Shown: positions 14,244 through 22,335, counted from the first letter of the stretch. The stretch is DNA of 38,803 nt from Aldersonia kunmingensis (GCF_001646865.1 NZ_LRRB01000317.1:1-38803), one strand, 5' to 3'. A program made the numbers and translations. The notes: a model not told the origin generated them from the letters alone.

Positions 14244-15389
14244 TCAGGCGACGCTGTAGAGCGGGATGAGCATTTCGGCGGCGGTCAGCGAACCGTGGTG
14301 ACCGATCAGGTTCGACTGGATCGGCTCCATCCCGGACCGGATGATCGCGCGCGAGGAGTTCGGCACGACGACGACATCGCCGATGCGTTCCTCGACGCGC
14401 GGTGTCACAACCGGGCCGAACCACCCCGCGGCGATCGTCTCGGCGCGTGAGTGCACCAGGAAATCGGCGCCGAGTTTGCCGCGCCACGTCGCGAGAACGT
14501 CATCGGCCGCACCGGGTGTGGCATAGACGTGCCGCGCACGTGGCTCACCGCCGACCGCGCGCACGCCGTCCTGCAGCACGGCTTCCTTGTCGAAGTCGAT
14601 CGAGTTCTGGACGGTGACCATGCCGTGGTCGGCCGTGATCAGGAGCGCCGCATCCTCGGGCAGGCGCTCGGCGATCATCCGGGCCATGAGGTCGACCTGC
14701 GCGAGCTCGAGCGCCCACGCGGTTGACTCGGGTCCGCGCACGTGACCCGTCATGTCGAGGTCGCCGTGATAGGCGTAGACGAGTGACCGATCTCCGGCCT
14801 CGAGTGCGGTGATGACGCCGTCGACGAGGTCACCGGAGGAGAAGTTCGGCTGAAAAGTCCCGCCGCGCAAGGCAGCTCGGGTCAGCCCAGACCCGCTCTG
14901 GTACAGCGGGCCGACCTGCGTAACCGCGATACCATCGGCCGCCGCACGCTGAAACGCGGTACCGACCGGCTGGAATTCCTCGGGCACGATCTCGTCCAGC
15001 AGGTTCACCTTCGGGCCCGCGCCCATCAGCCGCCACTTGAGCGGGTTCATCAGCCGTTCGTGCCCGGGCACCGCGAGGAGATAGCCGACGATCCCGTGTT
15101 CGCCCGCGGGGACGCCGGTGCCCAGCGAACTCAGGCTCGCCGCGGTGGTGCTCGGAAACCCGGCGGTGAGTGTCTTGGACGGGAGCTCGGACAGAAACGG
15201 CGCGTATTCGGCGCGGCTGGTGACCAGGTTGGCGCCCATCCCGTCTACCAGCAGGATCGCTACCCGCCGCACCTCGCCAGGCAGGTCGAGACCAATTCGG
15301 TCCGACTCACCGGGGACGCCCAGCACCGCAAGCACGGACGGGACGAGGTCAGCGAGCGACGAATGACCGTACTGCGGCGTGACGAGCAT
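14244..15389 (-). CDS. Alkaline phosphatase superfamily: type I phosphodiesterase / nucleotide pyrophosphatase
   Basis: 381 residues, no signal peptide. Metal-binding and catalytic landmarks of the NPP-type alkaline phosphatase fold are present: DGMG (Asp49), the nucleophile Thr in FPSTTAAS (80-84), YHGDLDMTGH (Asp and His of the first metal site), TADHGM (Asp-His of the second site) and IGHHG near the C-terminus. These enzymes cleave phosphodiester or pyrophosphate bonds in nucleotides or phospholipids using two Zn2+. The protein is intracellular by sequence. It is followed four bases later by the TauE/SafE gene, so the two may be an operon. A neighbour relationship with the secreted GH5 glycosidase, in the same direction 30 bases upstream, suggests a loose lipid or glycolipid theme but is not proof. 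Confidence 0.9.
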   Translation of the reverse strand: MLVTPQYGHSSLADLVPSVLAVLGVPGESDRIGLDLPGEVRRVAILLVDGMGANLVTSRAEYAPFLSELPSKTLTAGFPSTTAASLSSLGTGVPAGEHGIVGYLLAVPGHERLMNPLKWRLMGAGPKVNLLDEIVPEEFQPVGTAFQRAAADGIAVTQVGPLYQSGSGLTRAALRGGTFQPNFSSGDLVDGVITALEAGDRSLVYAYHGDLDMTGHVRGPESTAWALELAQVDLMARMIAERLPEDAALLITADHGMVTVQNSIDFDKEAVLQDGVRAVGGEPRARHVYATPGAADDVLATWRGKLGADFLVHSRAETIAAGWFGPVVTPRVEERIGDVVVVPNSSRAIIRSGMEPIQSNLIGHHGSLTAAEMLIPLYSVA

Positions 15390-15418
15390 GCGGCCAGCCT
15401 ATCCAGGAGGGCCTTTGC

Positions 15419-16864
15419 CTACCGTGGCGTGACGCGCACCGACACCTCGGTAGCTCCGAAGTCCGAGCGCAGTTCGAGTACCGCGGCATTCGGCGCCGAC
15501 ACCACCTGCGCGCCACGGGCCTCCACGACATAGCCGGCCGGGTAGCGCGTCTTCGGAATGAAGGCGGTCGTGGTCGATCCGGCCGCGAAGTCACCCTTGC
15601 CATCGGCGCGTGCGGTGCGGTAGCTCAGCTCCCACGCGTTGTTGGAGCGGTCGAGTCGCGAGGTAATCGGGGTTCCAGCAACCGCTTTCGGGTGCGGTAC
15701 GGCAAGCGCGTACAACTTCGCGGTATCGACGTTGGTGCCCGTTGGCGGCAGGGTCGGGTCGGCGACCAGGCCCTGGTTCGCCTGGTCCTGCGTCGTCGGA
15801 TCCGCGCAGGGGCAGTAGGCCCAGTACTGCCAGCCGACGTTCTTTTCGGCTGCTACATCGATGACTGCGTCGATCTGCCGGTTGTCATCGGTCGCGCCAA
15901 ACTCGGTGAGCAGCAGTGCCGCACCTGTGCGCGCGGAGTAGGCCTCGGCCCCAGCGAATACCTGCCGAATGAGTGCGTCACAGCCGAGGTCGGTGGCCGC
16001 GGCCCAGATGCAGTAGTAGTGGAACGACAATCCGGCGTTCGGATCGTTCATCGATCCCATGTTGGTCGGCTGCACGCTCGTGGGCGGGGACTCTGCGAAG
16101 ACCAGCGTCGATGGGTCGGCGCTTCGCACGGCTCGGGTCAGGTTGCGGAACAGTTCGGTCAGCTGGCCGTCCGCGGAGCAGCCGCCGGGCAGCAGGCAGG
16201 AGGGCCAGCTCGAGCCCGGCCACGGCTCGTTGAGCAGGTCGTAGCCAAGCACGCCGTCGACATCGCGGAAGTAGCCCGCGATGTGGGCCCACGCACCGGC
16301 GAACCGATCCTGGATACCGACCCCGCCCGGGCCGGGCGAATTGGCAAGGAAGTGCTCGTATGCGCGCCACAGCGCCGGTTGCACAAACATGTTGATCGGG
16401 AACCCGAGTCGCGGCTGGGCCGGAATGCCGTCGTCGATGACCGCCCAGTCCGGCGCGAACTCGCCCTGGAAGCGTTCGTTGAACTGATCCTGATGTGTGT
16501 CGATCAGACTCGTGATGCCGTGGGCGGCAAGCATTTCCACTGTGCGGCGAATGCTCGCGAGGTAGTTGTCGTCGTAAACCCCCGGCTGAGGTTCGACGGC
16601 CTTCCAGATAACCCCGACGCGCACCGTGTCGAGGCCGTTTGCGGCGAGGAACGCGGCATCGTCATCGCCGAAGCCGACCGCCTCCTGGGTGTACGGGGCG
16701 ATCTTGTTCACCATGTTGACGCCGTGCTGGATAACGACCCGCCCCTGCGTGTCGGTGATCCAGCGGCCCGCGTGGCTGTACGCAGGCGCGGCCGACGCGC
16801 TGGGTGCCAGAAGAACAGGGAGCAGCAGGGCAACCAACGCCAGTAGTCCGGCACGCAATCGCAT
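15419..16864 (-). CDS. Secreted GH5 glycosidase, endoglycosylceramidase-like
   Basis: 481 residues. Signal peptide 1-26 (Leu-rich, cleavage after ASA). The GH5 catalytic barrel runs over about 30-375, with the acid/base Glu213 in LLNEPWPG and the nucleophile Glu321 in LLLTEFGA; IDTHQD (121-126) and FHYYCIW complete the endoglycoceramidase pattern. A C-terminal beta-sandwich of about 85 residues follows, as in Rhodococcus EGCase. The known enzymes release intact glycans from glycosphingolipids, including galactosyl types, outside the cell. Bacteria of this group do not make such lipids, so host or environmental glycolipids are the likely substrate. The start ATG 16864 is well placed before the signal peptide though its SD is weak. 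Confidence 0.9.
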   Translation of the reverse strand: MRLRAGLLALVALLLPVLLAPSASAAPAYSHAGRWITDTQGRVVIQHGVNMVNKIAPYTQEAVGFGDDDAAFLAANGLDTVRVGVIWKAVEPQPGVYDDNYLASIRRTVEMLAAHGITSLIDTHQDQFNERFQGEFAPDWAVIDDGIPAQPRLGFPINMFVQPALWRAYEHFLANSPGPGGVGIQDRFAGAWAHIAGYFRDVDGVLGYDLLNEPWPGSSWPSCLLPGGCSADGQLTELFRNLTRAVRSADPSTLVFAESPPTSVQPTNMGSMNDPNAGLSFHYYCIWAAATDLGCDALIRQVFAGAEAYSARTGAALLLTEFGATDDNRQIDAVIDVAAEKNVGWQYWAYCPCADPTTQDQANQGLVADPTLPPTGTNVDTAKLYALAVPHPKAVAGTPITSRLDRSNNAWELSYRTARADGKGDFAAGSTTTAFIPKTRYPAGYVVEARGAQVVSAPNAAVLELRSDFGATEVSVRVTPR

Positions 16865-16931
16865 GGACAGACCGTAGCGATCGATGCGCAGTTGGCAAGG
16901 GGTTTTGGACGACCGACCTGTTTACTATCGG

Positions 16932-17276
16932 CTAGCCGAGCGCCGGACGAACCAGGACGAAGTCGATCGCCGCATCTGGGAGCCGGGCGGCGATCGCCAC
17001 CGCCTCGTCATGGTCGGCACATTCGACGAGGTAGAACCCCGCGAGATGTTCTTTCGCCTCGGCAAACGGGCCGTCCGTCGTGCTCACTTCGCCGCGGCGC
17101 ACCCGCACGGTGGTGGTCAGCCGATGGTCGTCGAGTCCTGCGCCGGAGATCAGTTGCCCGGACGAGGTGAGCTCCGCGTACACCTGCGCATGCCCTTCGC
17201 CGACGGCGCGCTGTTGGTCGTCGGTCAGCGCATTCCACGAGTCGGGATTGCTGTAGATCAGCAGTAGGTACTGCAT
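16932..17276 (-). CDS. DGPF-domain (YCII-related) protein
   Basis: 114 residues. The start ATG 17276 has GGAGG five bases upstream; the open frame extending further is not coding. The eponymous DGPF motif is at residues 68-71 (STTDGPFAEAKEHLAGFYLVE region, given here as DGPF-AEAKE), preceded by the YLLLIYS strand typical of YCII folds. DGPF proteins are the standard genetic companions of ECF42 sigma factors, and an ECF42-type gene lies 700 bases away. Their biochemical role is unknown. The gene is divergent from a 30-residue ORF; a symmetric TGTCGA/TCGACG element lies between the two at 45 and 41 bases from their starts, so it may be transcribed by the sigma factor of the locus. Confidence 0.88.
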   Translation of the reverse strand: MQYLLLIYSNPDSWNALTDDQQRAVGEGHAQVYAELTSSGQLISGAGLDDHRLTTTVRVRRGEVSTTDGPFAEAKEHLAGFYLVECADHDEAVAIAARLPDAAIDFVLVRPALG

Positions 17277-17320
17277 TCCGGCCTCCATTGCTCGATTTCG
17301 AGAAAAACCCGTCATGAGCA

Positions 17321-17348
17321 TGTCGAAATCGCCGTCTCCGATTCGACG
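17321..17348. promoter_or_regulatory. Candidate bidirectional ECF42 promoter
   Basis: TGTCGA (17321-17326), 16 bases, TCGACG (17343-17348). Read on the plus strand it gives TGTCGA as -35 and CGAC as -10 (17-base spacer) pointing to the 30-residue ORF. On the minus strand it gives CGTCGA as -35 and CGAC as -10 pointing to the DGPF gene. From memory, the published ECF42 motif has TGTCGA at -35 and CGA at -10, which fits both ways. Confidence 0.5.
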
Positions 17349-17389
17349 TATCGATAACACCACGAGAACGAGCGAGGGAGGTGAGATCG

Positions 17390-17482
17390 ATGTTGATGGC
17401 ACACCTACTCGGCGGGCTGACCCCGGAAGAGGTTGACCTCGTCGTTGCCGAAGAGCTGGCGGAACTCGAGCTCGCCGCATGA
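17390..17482 (+). CDS. 30-residue small ORF with a very strong SD
   Basis: ATG 17390 preceded by AGGGAGGTGAG, the best ribosome site of the window; an in-frame ATG at 17396 is an alternative. The peptide (start MLMAHLLGGL, then TPEEVDLVVAEELAELELAA) is acidic and predicted amphipathic-helical; about three quarters of its codons end in G or C, as in neighbouring genes. No family recognised. It lies between the divergent DGPF gene and the glyoxalase-sigma operon, and a candidate ECF42 promoter points at it. It may be a functional micropeptide or a leader ORF. Confidence 0.5.
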   Translation: MLMAHLLGGLTPEEVDLVVAEELAELELAA

Positions 17483-17494
17483 TCCCGCGAGTAA

Positions 17495-17522
17495 TGTCGA
17501 GGATGCCGATCGTGGTTTCGAC
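17495..17522 (+). promoter_or_regulatory. Candidate ECF42 promoter of the glyoxalase-sigma operon
   Basis: TGTCGA at 17495-17500 and CGAC at 17519-17522, spacer 18 bases, in an otherwise non-coding stretch 76 bases before the glyoxalase start. It resembles the site at 17321-17348 in both boxes, which would make the sigma factor operon autoregulated. The spacer is one base longer than in the first site. Confidence 0.4.
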
Positions 17523-17597
17523 TAGAGGGTGCGGCTCCGCAAGCTAAGCGCCCGGTGTCGCGGATGTACCCCATCGCGACTACGAAGGAGACACGAC

Positions 17598-17975
17598 ATG
17601 CTCGACAAAGCCAATATCTTCAGTGGGTTCTCCGTCGATGACACTGACACCGCCAGGAAGTTCTACGCCGACACGTTGGGTCTGTCCGTCAGCGAACAGG
17701 ACATGGGACTGCTGGCGATCGATACCGGCGGCGGAGGTCAGGTGCTGATCTACCCCAAGGGCGAAGGGCACAGTCCGGCAACGTTCACCGTGCTCAACTT
17801 TGTGGTGTCCGACGTGGATTCGACTGTGCGCGAACTGACCTCGCGCGGAATCACATTCGAACGCTACGACGGATTCGAGCAGGACGAGCTCGGAGTCGCC
17901 CGCGACCCGCAGGGTCCGGCGATCGCCTGGTTCAAGGACCCGTGCGGAAACATCCTGTCGGTACTGCAGGAATAG
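17598..17975 (+). CDS. Glyoxalase/bleomycin-resistance (VOC) family protein
   Basis: 125 residues; ATG 17598 is preceded by GAAGGAG with a 7-base spacer. The sequence shows the two beta-alpha-beta-beta-beta units of the vicinal oxygen chelate fold: FSVDDTDTARKFYADTLGL at the start and WFKDPCGNILSVLQE at the end (metal-ligand Glu125-type position). Members bind a divalent metal and act as isomerases, dioxygenases or drug-binding proteins; this short, single-domain type is often found in ECF42 loci next to DGPF proteins, possibly as antibiotic or stress response effectors. It is followed after 13 bases by the sigma factor gene, so both form an operon. Confidence 0.9.
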   Translation: MLDKANIFSGFSVDDTDTARKFYADTLGLSVSEQDMGLLAIDTGGGGQVLIYPKGEGHSPATFTVLNFVVSDVDSTVRELTSRGITFERYDGFEQDELGVARDPQGPAIAWFKDPCGNILSVLQE

Positions 17976-17988
17976 CTACGCTCCCGCT

Positions 17989-19227
17989 GTGACGCTCCCG
18001 CCACGCACCGAGGACCTGCTGCGAGAACTCGCGCCGAGCGTCCTCGGTGCACTAGTGCGCCGCTACGGCCATTTCGACGCCGCGGAGGATGCGGTGCAGG
18101 AGGCGCTGCTCGCCGCATCGCAGCAGTGGCCCGAGGAAGGGCTGCCGGACAATCCGCGCGGCTGGCTCATCACCGTTGCCGCGCGAAGGCTCACCGATCA
18201 ATTCCGCAGCGAGTCTGCCCGGCGGACACGCGAAGCGGGCGCAGCGACGCTCGATCCGGCGTTCCGGGCAAGCGCGCCCGCAGCAGACGAGGAGCGCGCC
18301 AGCGATGACACCTTGACCTTGCTGTTTCTGTGCTGCCACCCCGCGCTCACGCCGTCTTCGCAGGTGGCGCTGACGCTGCGCGCGGTCGGTGGGCTGTCCA
18401 CGGGTGAGATCGCCGCCGCCTTCCTGGCACCGGAATCGACGATGGCGCAACGGATCAGCCGCGCGAAGCAGAAGGTGCGCAAGGACGGCGCTCAGTTCAC
18501 GATGCCGTCGCAAGCCGAGTTGCCGGTGCGCCTCGCGGCCGTCCTGCACGTGCTGTATCTCGTCTTCAACGAGGGCTACACCGCGACCACAGGCGACGAG
18601 TTGCAGCGCACCGACCTCACCGGCGAGGCGATCCGGCTTGCCCGCACCGTGCGCGGGCTGATGCCGGACAACGGCGAGGTGGCTGGGCTGCTGGCGCTCA
18701 TGCTGCTCACCGACGCCCGCCGGGCCGCGCGGGTTCGTCCGGACGGTTCGCTCGTACCGCTCGACGAGCAGGACCGCAGCCGCTGGAACGCGGACGTGGT
18801 TGCCGAGGGCGTCGGGCTGGTGACCGAAGCGCTGCGGTCCGGGCCGGTCGGGCCGTATCAAATCCAGGCCGCGATCGCCGCGCTGCACGACGAGGCGCCG
18901 AGCGCGCAGGAGACCGATTGGGCGCAGATCGAGGCGCTGTACGAGGTGCTCGAGCGGCTGTCGCCCGGTCCGATGGTCACTCTGAACCGTGCCGTTGCCG
19001 TCGCGATGGTGCGTGGCCCGCAGGCGGGGCTCAAGCTCCTCGCGACCCTCGACGACGATCAGCGGCTCGCCGAACATCACCGGCTGCGGGCGGTGCGGGC
19101 GCACCTGCTCGAGATGGCCGGGGATGGGAGCGGCGCGGCGGCCGCGTACCGCGACGCCGCGCAGCGCACATCGAGCATGCCGGAGCGGCGCTATCTCGAA
19201 GAGCGCGCGGAACGGGTGGACGGTTAG
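17989..19227 (+). CDS. ECF42-group RNA polymerase sigma factor with C-terminal TPR-like extension
   Basis: 412 residues from GTG 17989. Residues about 20-85 form sigma region 2 (FDAAEDAVQEALLAA...PRGWLITVAARR), about 105-165 region 4 (LLFLCCHPALT, helix-turn-helix LSTGEIAAAFLAPESTMAQRISRAK), and about 170-410 a long helical extension with the ECF42 hallmark VLYLVFNEGY, containing TPR-like repeats (for example LNRAVAVAMVRGP). The extension replaces an anti-sigma factor and is needed for activity in characterised members. ECF42 loci normally contain DGPF genes as targets, as here. It is co-transcribed with the glyoxalase-fold gene and the SelW-like gene follows after 9 bases. The gene is complete. 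The DNA is extremely GC-rich, which creates a long meaningless antisense frame. Confidence 0.93.
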   Translation: MTLPPRTEDLLRELAPSVLGALVRRYGHFDAAEDAVQEALLAASQQWPEEGLPDNPRGWLITVAARRLTDQFRSESARRTREAGAATLDPAFRASAPAADEERASDDTLTLLFLCCHPALTPSSQVALTLRAVGGLSTGEIAAAFLAPESTMAQRISRAKQKVRKDGAQFTMPSQAELPVRLAAVLHVLYLVFNEGYTATTGDELQRTDLTGEAIRLARTVRGLMPDNGEVAGLLALMLLTDARRAARVRPDGSLVPLDEQDRSRWNADVVAEGVGLVTEALRSGPVGPYQIQAAIAALHDEAPSAQETDWAQIEALYEVLERLSPGPMVTLNRAVAVAMVRGPQAGLKLLATLDDDQRLAEHHRLRAVRAHLLEMAGDGSGAAAAYRDAAQRTSSMPERRYLEERAERVDG

Positions 19228-19236
19228 CGTGTGCGC

Positions 19237-19536
19237 ATGACCGAACTCCCGGAGGCAGGCACGGCGCGGGTCGCCATCGAGTACTGCACGCAGTGCCGCT
19301 GGCTGCTGCGCGCGGGCTGGATGGCGCAGGAGCTGCTGAGCACCTTCGCGACCGAGCTCGGGGAGGTCGCGCTGGTTCCCGGCGAGGGTGGCGTGTTTCG
19401 CGTGACGGTCGACGGGCAGCAGGTGTGGGACCGCAAGGTGGACGGCGGTTTTCCCGATATTGCGGTGCTCAAGCAGCGGGTCCGGGATATCGCGGTGCCG
19501 GAACGCGATCTCGGGCACGTCGACCGCAAGCACTGA
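19237..19536 (+). CDS. SelW/SelT/SelH-type thioredoxin-like protein
   Basis: 99 residues from ATG 19237 (a GTG two codons earlier is possible). It carries the Rdx-family opening VAIEYCTQCRWLLRAGWMAQE, with the CxxC redox motif (Cys-Thr-Gln-Cys) where eukaryotic SelW has Sec, followed by GVFRVTVDGQQVWDRK and GGFPD, the standard end of the fold. Bacterial Rdx proteins are small cytoplasmic thiol oxidoreductases of unknown partner. The gene begins nine bases after the sigma factor stop and probably belongs to the same transcript, which would put a redox protein into the ECF42 regulon. Confidence 0.88.
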   Translation: MTELPEAGTARVAIEYCTQCRWLLRAGWMAQELLSTFATELGEVALVPGEGGVFRVTVDGQQVWDRKVDGGFPDIAVLKQRVRDIAVPERDLGHVDRKH

Positions 19537-19559
19537 CCCGTTCTCGAATAGTTCAGTTC

Positions 19560-19655
19560 GCGGGGATGACCTCGCCGCGCACCTTTTGCGGTCAGCGCGC
19601 ATGTCTGGGCGTGCGCGATGGCTTGAAAGGTGCGCGGCGAGGGACGGCTCCCCGC
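19560..19655. repeat. Long nested inverted repeat between convergent genes
   Basis: A perfect 16-bp inverted repeat, CTCGCCGCGCACCTTT (19571-19586) and AAAGGTGCGCGGCGAG (19626-19641), encloses 39 bases that hold a weak GCGCA/TGCGC hairpin. An outer GCGGGG/CCCCGC pair (19560-19565, 19650-19655) extends it. It lies in the 168-base gap between the SelW-like gene and the convergent thiZ gene and codes for nothing. It may be a bidirectional terminator, a structured RNA or a remnant of a small repeat element; there is no U-run. Confidence 0.7.
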
Positions 19656-19704
19656 AAACCGCGCCTCGACGAGGTGGCCGGCGCCCCGGAACAGCGCGAC
19701 CGGC

Positions 19705-20523
19705 TCAGCTGCTCCCGCGGGACTCCTGATCCGCGAGCGCCCGCCGCGATTCCTCGTGCAGCACTTCGATCAATTCCTGTTCCACCGCAACGAACTCCGG
19801 CGCGGTGAGCATCGACAACTCCCGGGGCCGTGGCAGCGGAACCGCGACCTCGCGACGCACCCGTGCGGGCCGCGCGGACAGCACGATCACCCGGTCGGCG
19901 AGGTAGACGGCCTCGCGGATGTCGTGGGTGATCATGAGGACTGTTCGCCGGTCGTTCTGCCACACGCCCTGCAGCCAGTTCTGCATCTCCGTGCGGGTCA
20001 GCGAATCGAGTGCACCGAACGGCTCGTCGAGCAGGAGCACCGGCCGGTCCTGCACCACCGTGCGCAGCATCGCGGCCCGCTGACGCATCCCACCGGACAA
20101 CTGGAATGGCCGTGCGTCCTCGAATCCGGCGAGGCCGAACGCGGGGAACAACTCCCGCGCACGTTCCCGCGCCGCGGGCTTGCCCATCCCGGCTACCTCC
20201 AGCCCAAGGGCGGTGTTCTCCAGTACCGTGCGCCACGGGAAGAGCAGGTCCTTCTGTGGCATGTACGCGCAATGGCGGTTCGCCGAGCGCTTCGAGCCGT
20301 GCGCGACCTGGTCATCGCCGACCCGCAGCAGGCCGTCGTCCGCGCTATCGAGTCCGGCGAGCAGGTTGAACACCGTGCTCTTGCCGCAGCCACTCGGTCC
20401 GATCAACGCCACGAACTCGCCCGGCGCGACGGTGAACGACACCCCGTCGAGCACCGGTCGGGAGCCGCCGCGGATCGCGAATGCCTTGCGCACCCTTGCG
20501 ATTTCGATTCCGACCGCGCTCAT
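19705..20523 (-). CDS. thiZ: ABC transporter ATP-binding protein, thiamine-precursor (ThiZ-like)
   Basis: 272 residues. The ATG at 20523 overlaps the permease stop by four bases. Walker A GPSGCGKST (42-50), Q-loop YMPQ (Gln90), signature LSGGM (142-146), Walker B LLLDEP (164-168) and the switch His in ITHD are all intact. The LLFPWRTVLEN segment is typical of the taurine/nitrate/thiamine-precursor (SsuB/TauB-like) ATPases. It powers uptake of a pyrimidine compound together with the next-door permease and binding protein. As the last gene of a TPP-riboswitch operon, its substrate is most likely HMP or a degraded thiamine product such as formylaminopyrimidine. Confidence 0.9.
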   Translation of the reverse strand: MSAVGIEIARVRKAFAIRGGSRPVLDGVSFTVAPGEFVALIGPSGCGKSTVFNLLAGLDSADDGLLRVGDDQVAHGSKRSANRHCAYMPQKDLLFPWRTVLENTALGLEVAGMGKPAARERARELFPAFGLAGFEDARPFQLSGGMRQRAAMLRTVVQDRPVLLLDEPFGALDSLTRTEMQNWLQGVWQNDRRTVLMITHDIREAVYLADRVIVLSARPARVRREVAVPLPRPRELSMLTAPEFVAVEQELIEVLHEESRRALADQESRGSS

Positions 20524-21317
20524 CGCGACCTGCGTTCCTGCTCGGCCCACGGCGCCACGATCCGCTCGACGGCATAGGTCGCCGCGAACAGCACAAGGGT
20601 AATGAGCGCCGTCACGACCACAGCAGCGAGCACCAGATCGGTGCGGAACATGTTCTTCTGTTGGGCCATGTAGATGCCGAGTCCCGCACTGGCCCCAGCA
20701 TATTCGGCGAACACCGACGCCACGACAGCGTAGGTGATACCGATCCGGAGCGCGGTGAAGAATCGCGGCAGTGCGGAAGGCAGTCGCACATAACGGAACT
20801 CGGTCCAGCGCGAGGCGCCCATGCTGCGCAGCAGGGAGCCGGCGTCGCGATCGGTGGCCGCGAATCCCTCGATCAGCCCGATCGCCATGGGGAAGAACGT
20901 GGTCAGCACCACGATGACAACCTTCGGTAGCAGGCCGAAGCCGAACCAGATGATCAGCAGTGGGGCGATCGCGATGATCGGAAGCGTCTGCGACACCACG
21001 AACATGGGGACGAGGGCCCGCCGCAGCACCCTGGAGAAGTCGATCGCAATCGCCACAGCCCAGGCCAGAGCGAGCGATACGGCGAAACCGATCACCGTCA
21101 CCCAGAGCGTCGAGGTGGCGTTCGTGAGGATCGCGTCGCGGTGGGACCAGCCCTGCTCGACCACCCGGGCAGGGGAGGGCAGCACCCTCGGCCCGACCCC
21201 ACTCACCATCACGTACACCTGCCACGCCGCGACCAGAACGGCCGCGAACACCAGCGCCGGACCGACTGTCGCCAGTCGGAATCGGGTGGGAGCGTCAGGT
21301 GCGGACGAGATAGTCAT
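20520..21317 (-). CDS. thiX: ABC transporter permease, thiamine-precursor (ThiX-like)
   Basis: 265 residues from ATG 21317 (a longer frame upstream lies inside the binding-protein gene). Six hydrophobic helices and the permease EAA-type loop (GLIEGFAATDRDAGSLLRSMGASRW) identify a BPD_transp_1 permease of the SsuC/ThiX type, inserted in the cytoplasmic membrane. Its start overlaps the 3' end of the binding-protein gene by 23 bases and its stop overlaps the ATPase start (ATGA), so the three transport genes are tightly translated together. Confidence 0.9.
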   Translation of the reverse strand: MTISSAPDAPTRFRLATVGPALVFAAVLVAAWQVYVMVSGVGPRVLPSPARVVEQGWSHRDAILTNATSTLWVTVIGFAVSLALAWAVAIAIDFSRVLRRALVPMFVVSQTLPIIAIAPLLIIWFGFGLLPKVVIVVLTTFFPMAIGLIEGFAATDRDAGSLLRSMGASRWTEFRYVRLPSALPRFFTALRIGITYAVVASVFAEYAGASAGLGIYMAQQKNMFRTDLVLAAVVVTALITLVLFAATYAVERIVAPWAEQERRSR

Positions 21318-22335
21318 CGGTGAAATAGGTGGACCAATCCGGTTCGGTGGCAAGGGGTTTGCCGGATTCGTCGACGAGCAGGCCGTGCTCGTAGAGGAAT
21401 CGCGAGTAGCCGGTCCAGCGCTCGAGGTTCTGCGCGCCGACCCGTCCGTCCGTGTCCTTCATGTACTTCGCCGCGAGCATGTCCTGGCTTTCGCGGACCA
21501 TTGCCTCGTCGGTGAACGCGTCCGGGTTGGCGTCGATGAGATCCTGCGCGCCACGTGCCGGGTCGTCGGCGGCGAGCTGGTAGCCCTTCTGCAGCGCCTG
21601 CACGAACTTGCGGGCCTGCTCGGGGTGCTCGGCGAGCCACGGATTGCTGGCGTTCACCACGATCGCGTAGGCGTCGGGGAAGCCGTAGTTGGTGTAGTCG
21701 AATATCTTGAACGGCGTCCCGTTGTGCTGCGCCTCGATCCCCTCCCACGCGATGTACGGCACGGTGAAGTCGGCCTGTCCGGAGTAGACGGCCTCGTACG
21801 CGGAGGTGCCGAGCGTGACGTTCTGGAACTCGCCCTTGCCGCCGTCGTTGCGGATGACCTGCTCGAGCGTCGCCTCTTCACCGGCATCGCCGAATCCGGC
21901 ATAGGTCTTGCCGTCGAGGTCGCGCGGGCTCACGATGTCGGCGCGGTCGGCGCGCACACCGATACCCGTCGCCCAATGCTGCAGCGGCGCAAGGACGGAC
22001 ACCACGTCGGCGCCGGCGGCCTTGGCGAACGTGGATTGCGATTGGGTGCTGATCCCGAACTCGGCATTGCCGGAGTCGATGAGCGTGTCCGGCGAGGCGC
22101 TGTTGTACGGCAGCACCTCGACATCGAGTCCTGCGTCGGCGAAGTAGCCCTCCTGCATCGCGACGAACAGTCCGGTGTGGTTCGTGTTCGGCGTCCAGTC
22201 GAGCGCAAAGCGGATCGTGTTCTCGTCGGACGAGCCACTGCCGCACGCCGTCAGGACGGTCAGCAGTAGGGCGGCCACGGCCAGCACGACGCCCGCGCGA
22301 GCGCGACGGTGACGCAACGGGCGGTCGGGAGTCAT
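21295..22335 (-). CDS. thiY: ABC transporter substrate-binding lipoprotein, HMP/formylaminopyrimidine type (ThiY-like)
   Basis: 346 residues from ATG 22335, which has GAAGGA 7 bases upstream; an ATG at 22356 overlapping the tenA stop (ATGA) is the alternative. Signal peptide with lipobox LTAC, so it is anchored outside the membrane. The NMT1/THI5-like binding fold shows FALDWTPNTNHTGLFVA, the hallmark of ThiY, and later GFGDAGEEA and YNSASPD contacts for the pyrimidine. It delivers the precursor to ThiX. In Bacillus the ThiY ligand is N-formyl-4-amino-5-aminomethyl-2-methylpyrimidine, which TenA helps salvage; the adjacent tenA agrees. Confidence 0.92.
   Translation of the reverse strand: MTPDRPLRHRRARAGVVLAVAALLLTVLTACGSGSSDENTIRFALDWTPNTNHTGLFVAMQEGYFADAGLDVEVLPYNSASPDTLIDSGNAEFGISTQSQSTFAKAAGADVVSVLAPLQHWATGIGVRADRADIVSPRDLDGKTYAGFGDAGEEATLEQVIRNDGGKGEFQNVTLGTSAYEAVYSGQADFTVPYIAWEGIEAQHNGTPFKIFDYTNYGFPDAYAIVVNASNPWLAEHPEQARKFVQALQKGYQLAADDPARGAQDLIDANPDAFTDEAMVRESQDMLAAKYMKDTDGRVGAQNLERWTGYSRFLYEHGLLVDESGKPLATEPDWSTYFTDDYLVRT

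Noticed and set aside
18052-19602. 516-residue antisense open frame across the ECF42 sigma gene.
   Set aside because: His/Arg/Ala-rich composition typical for the reverse of a GC-rich gene; no motif; the sense strand is a full-length ECF42 protein.
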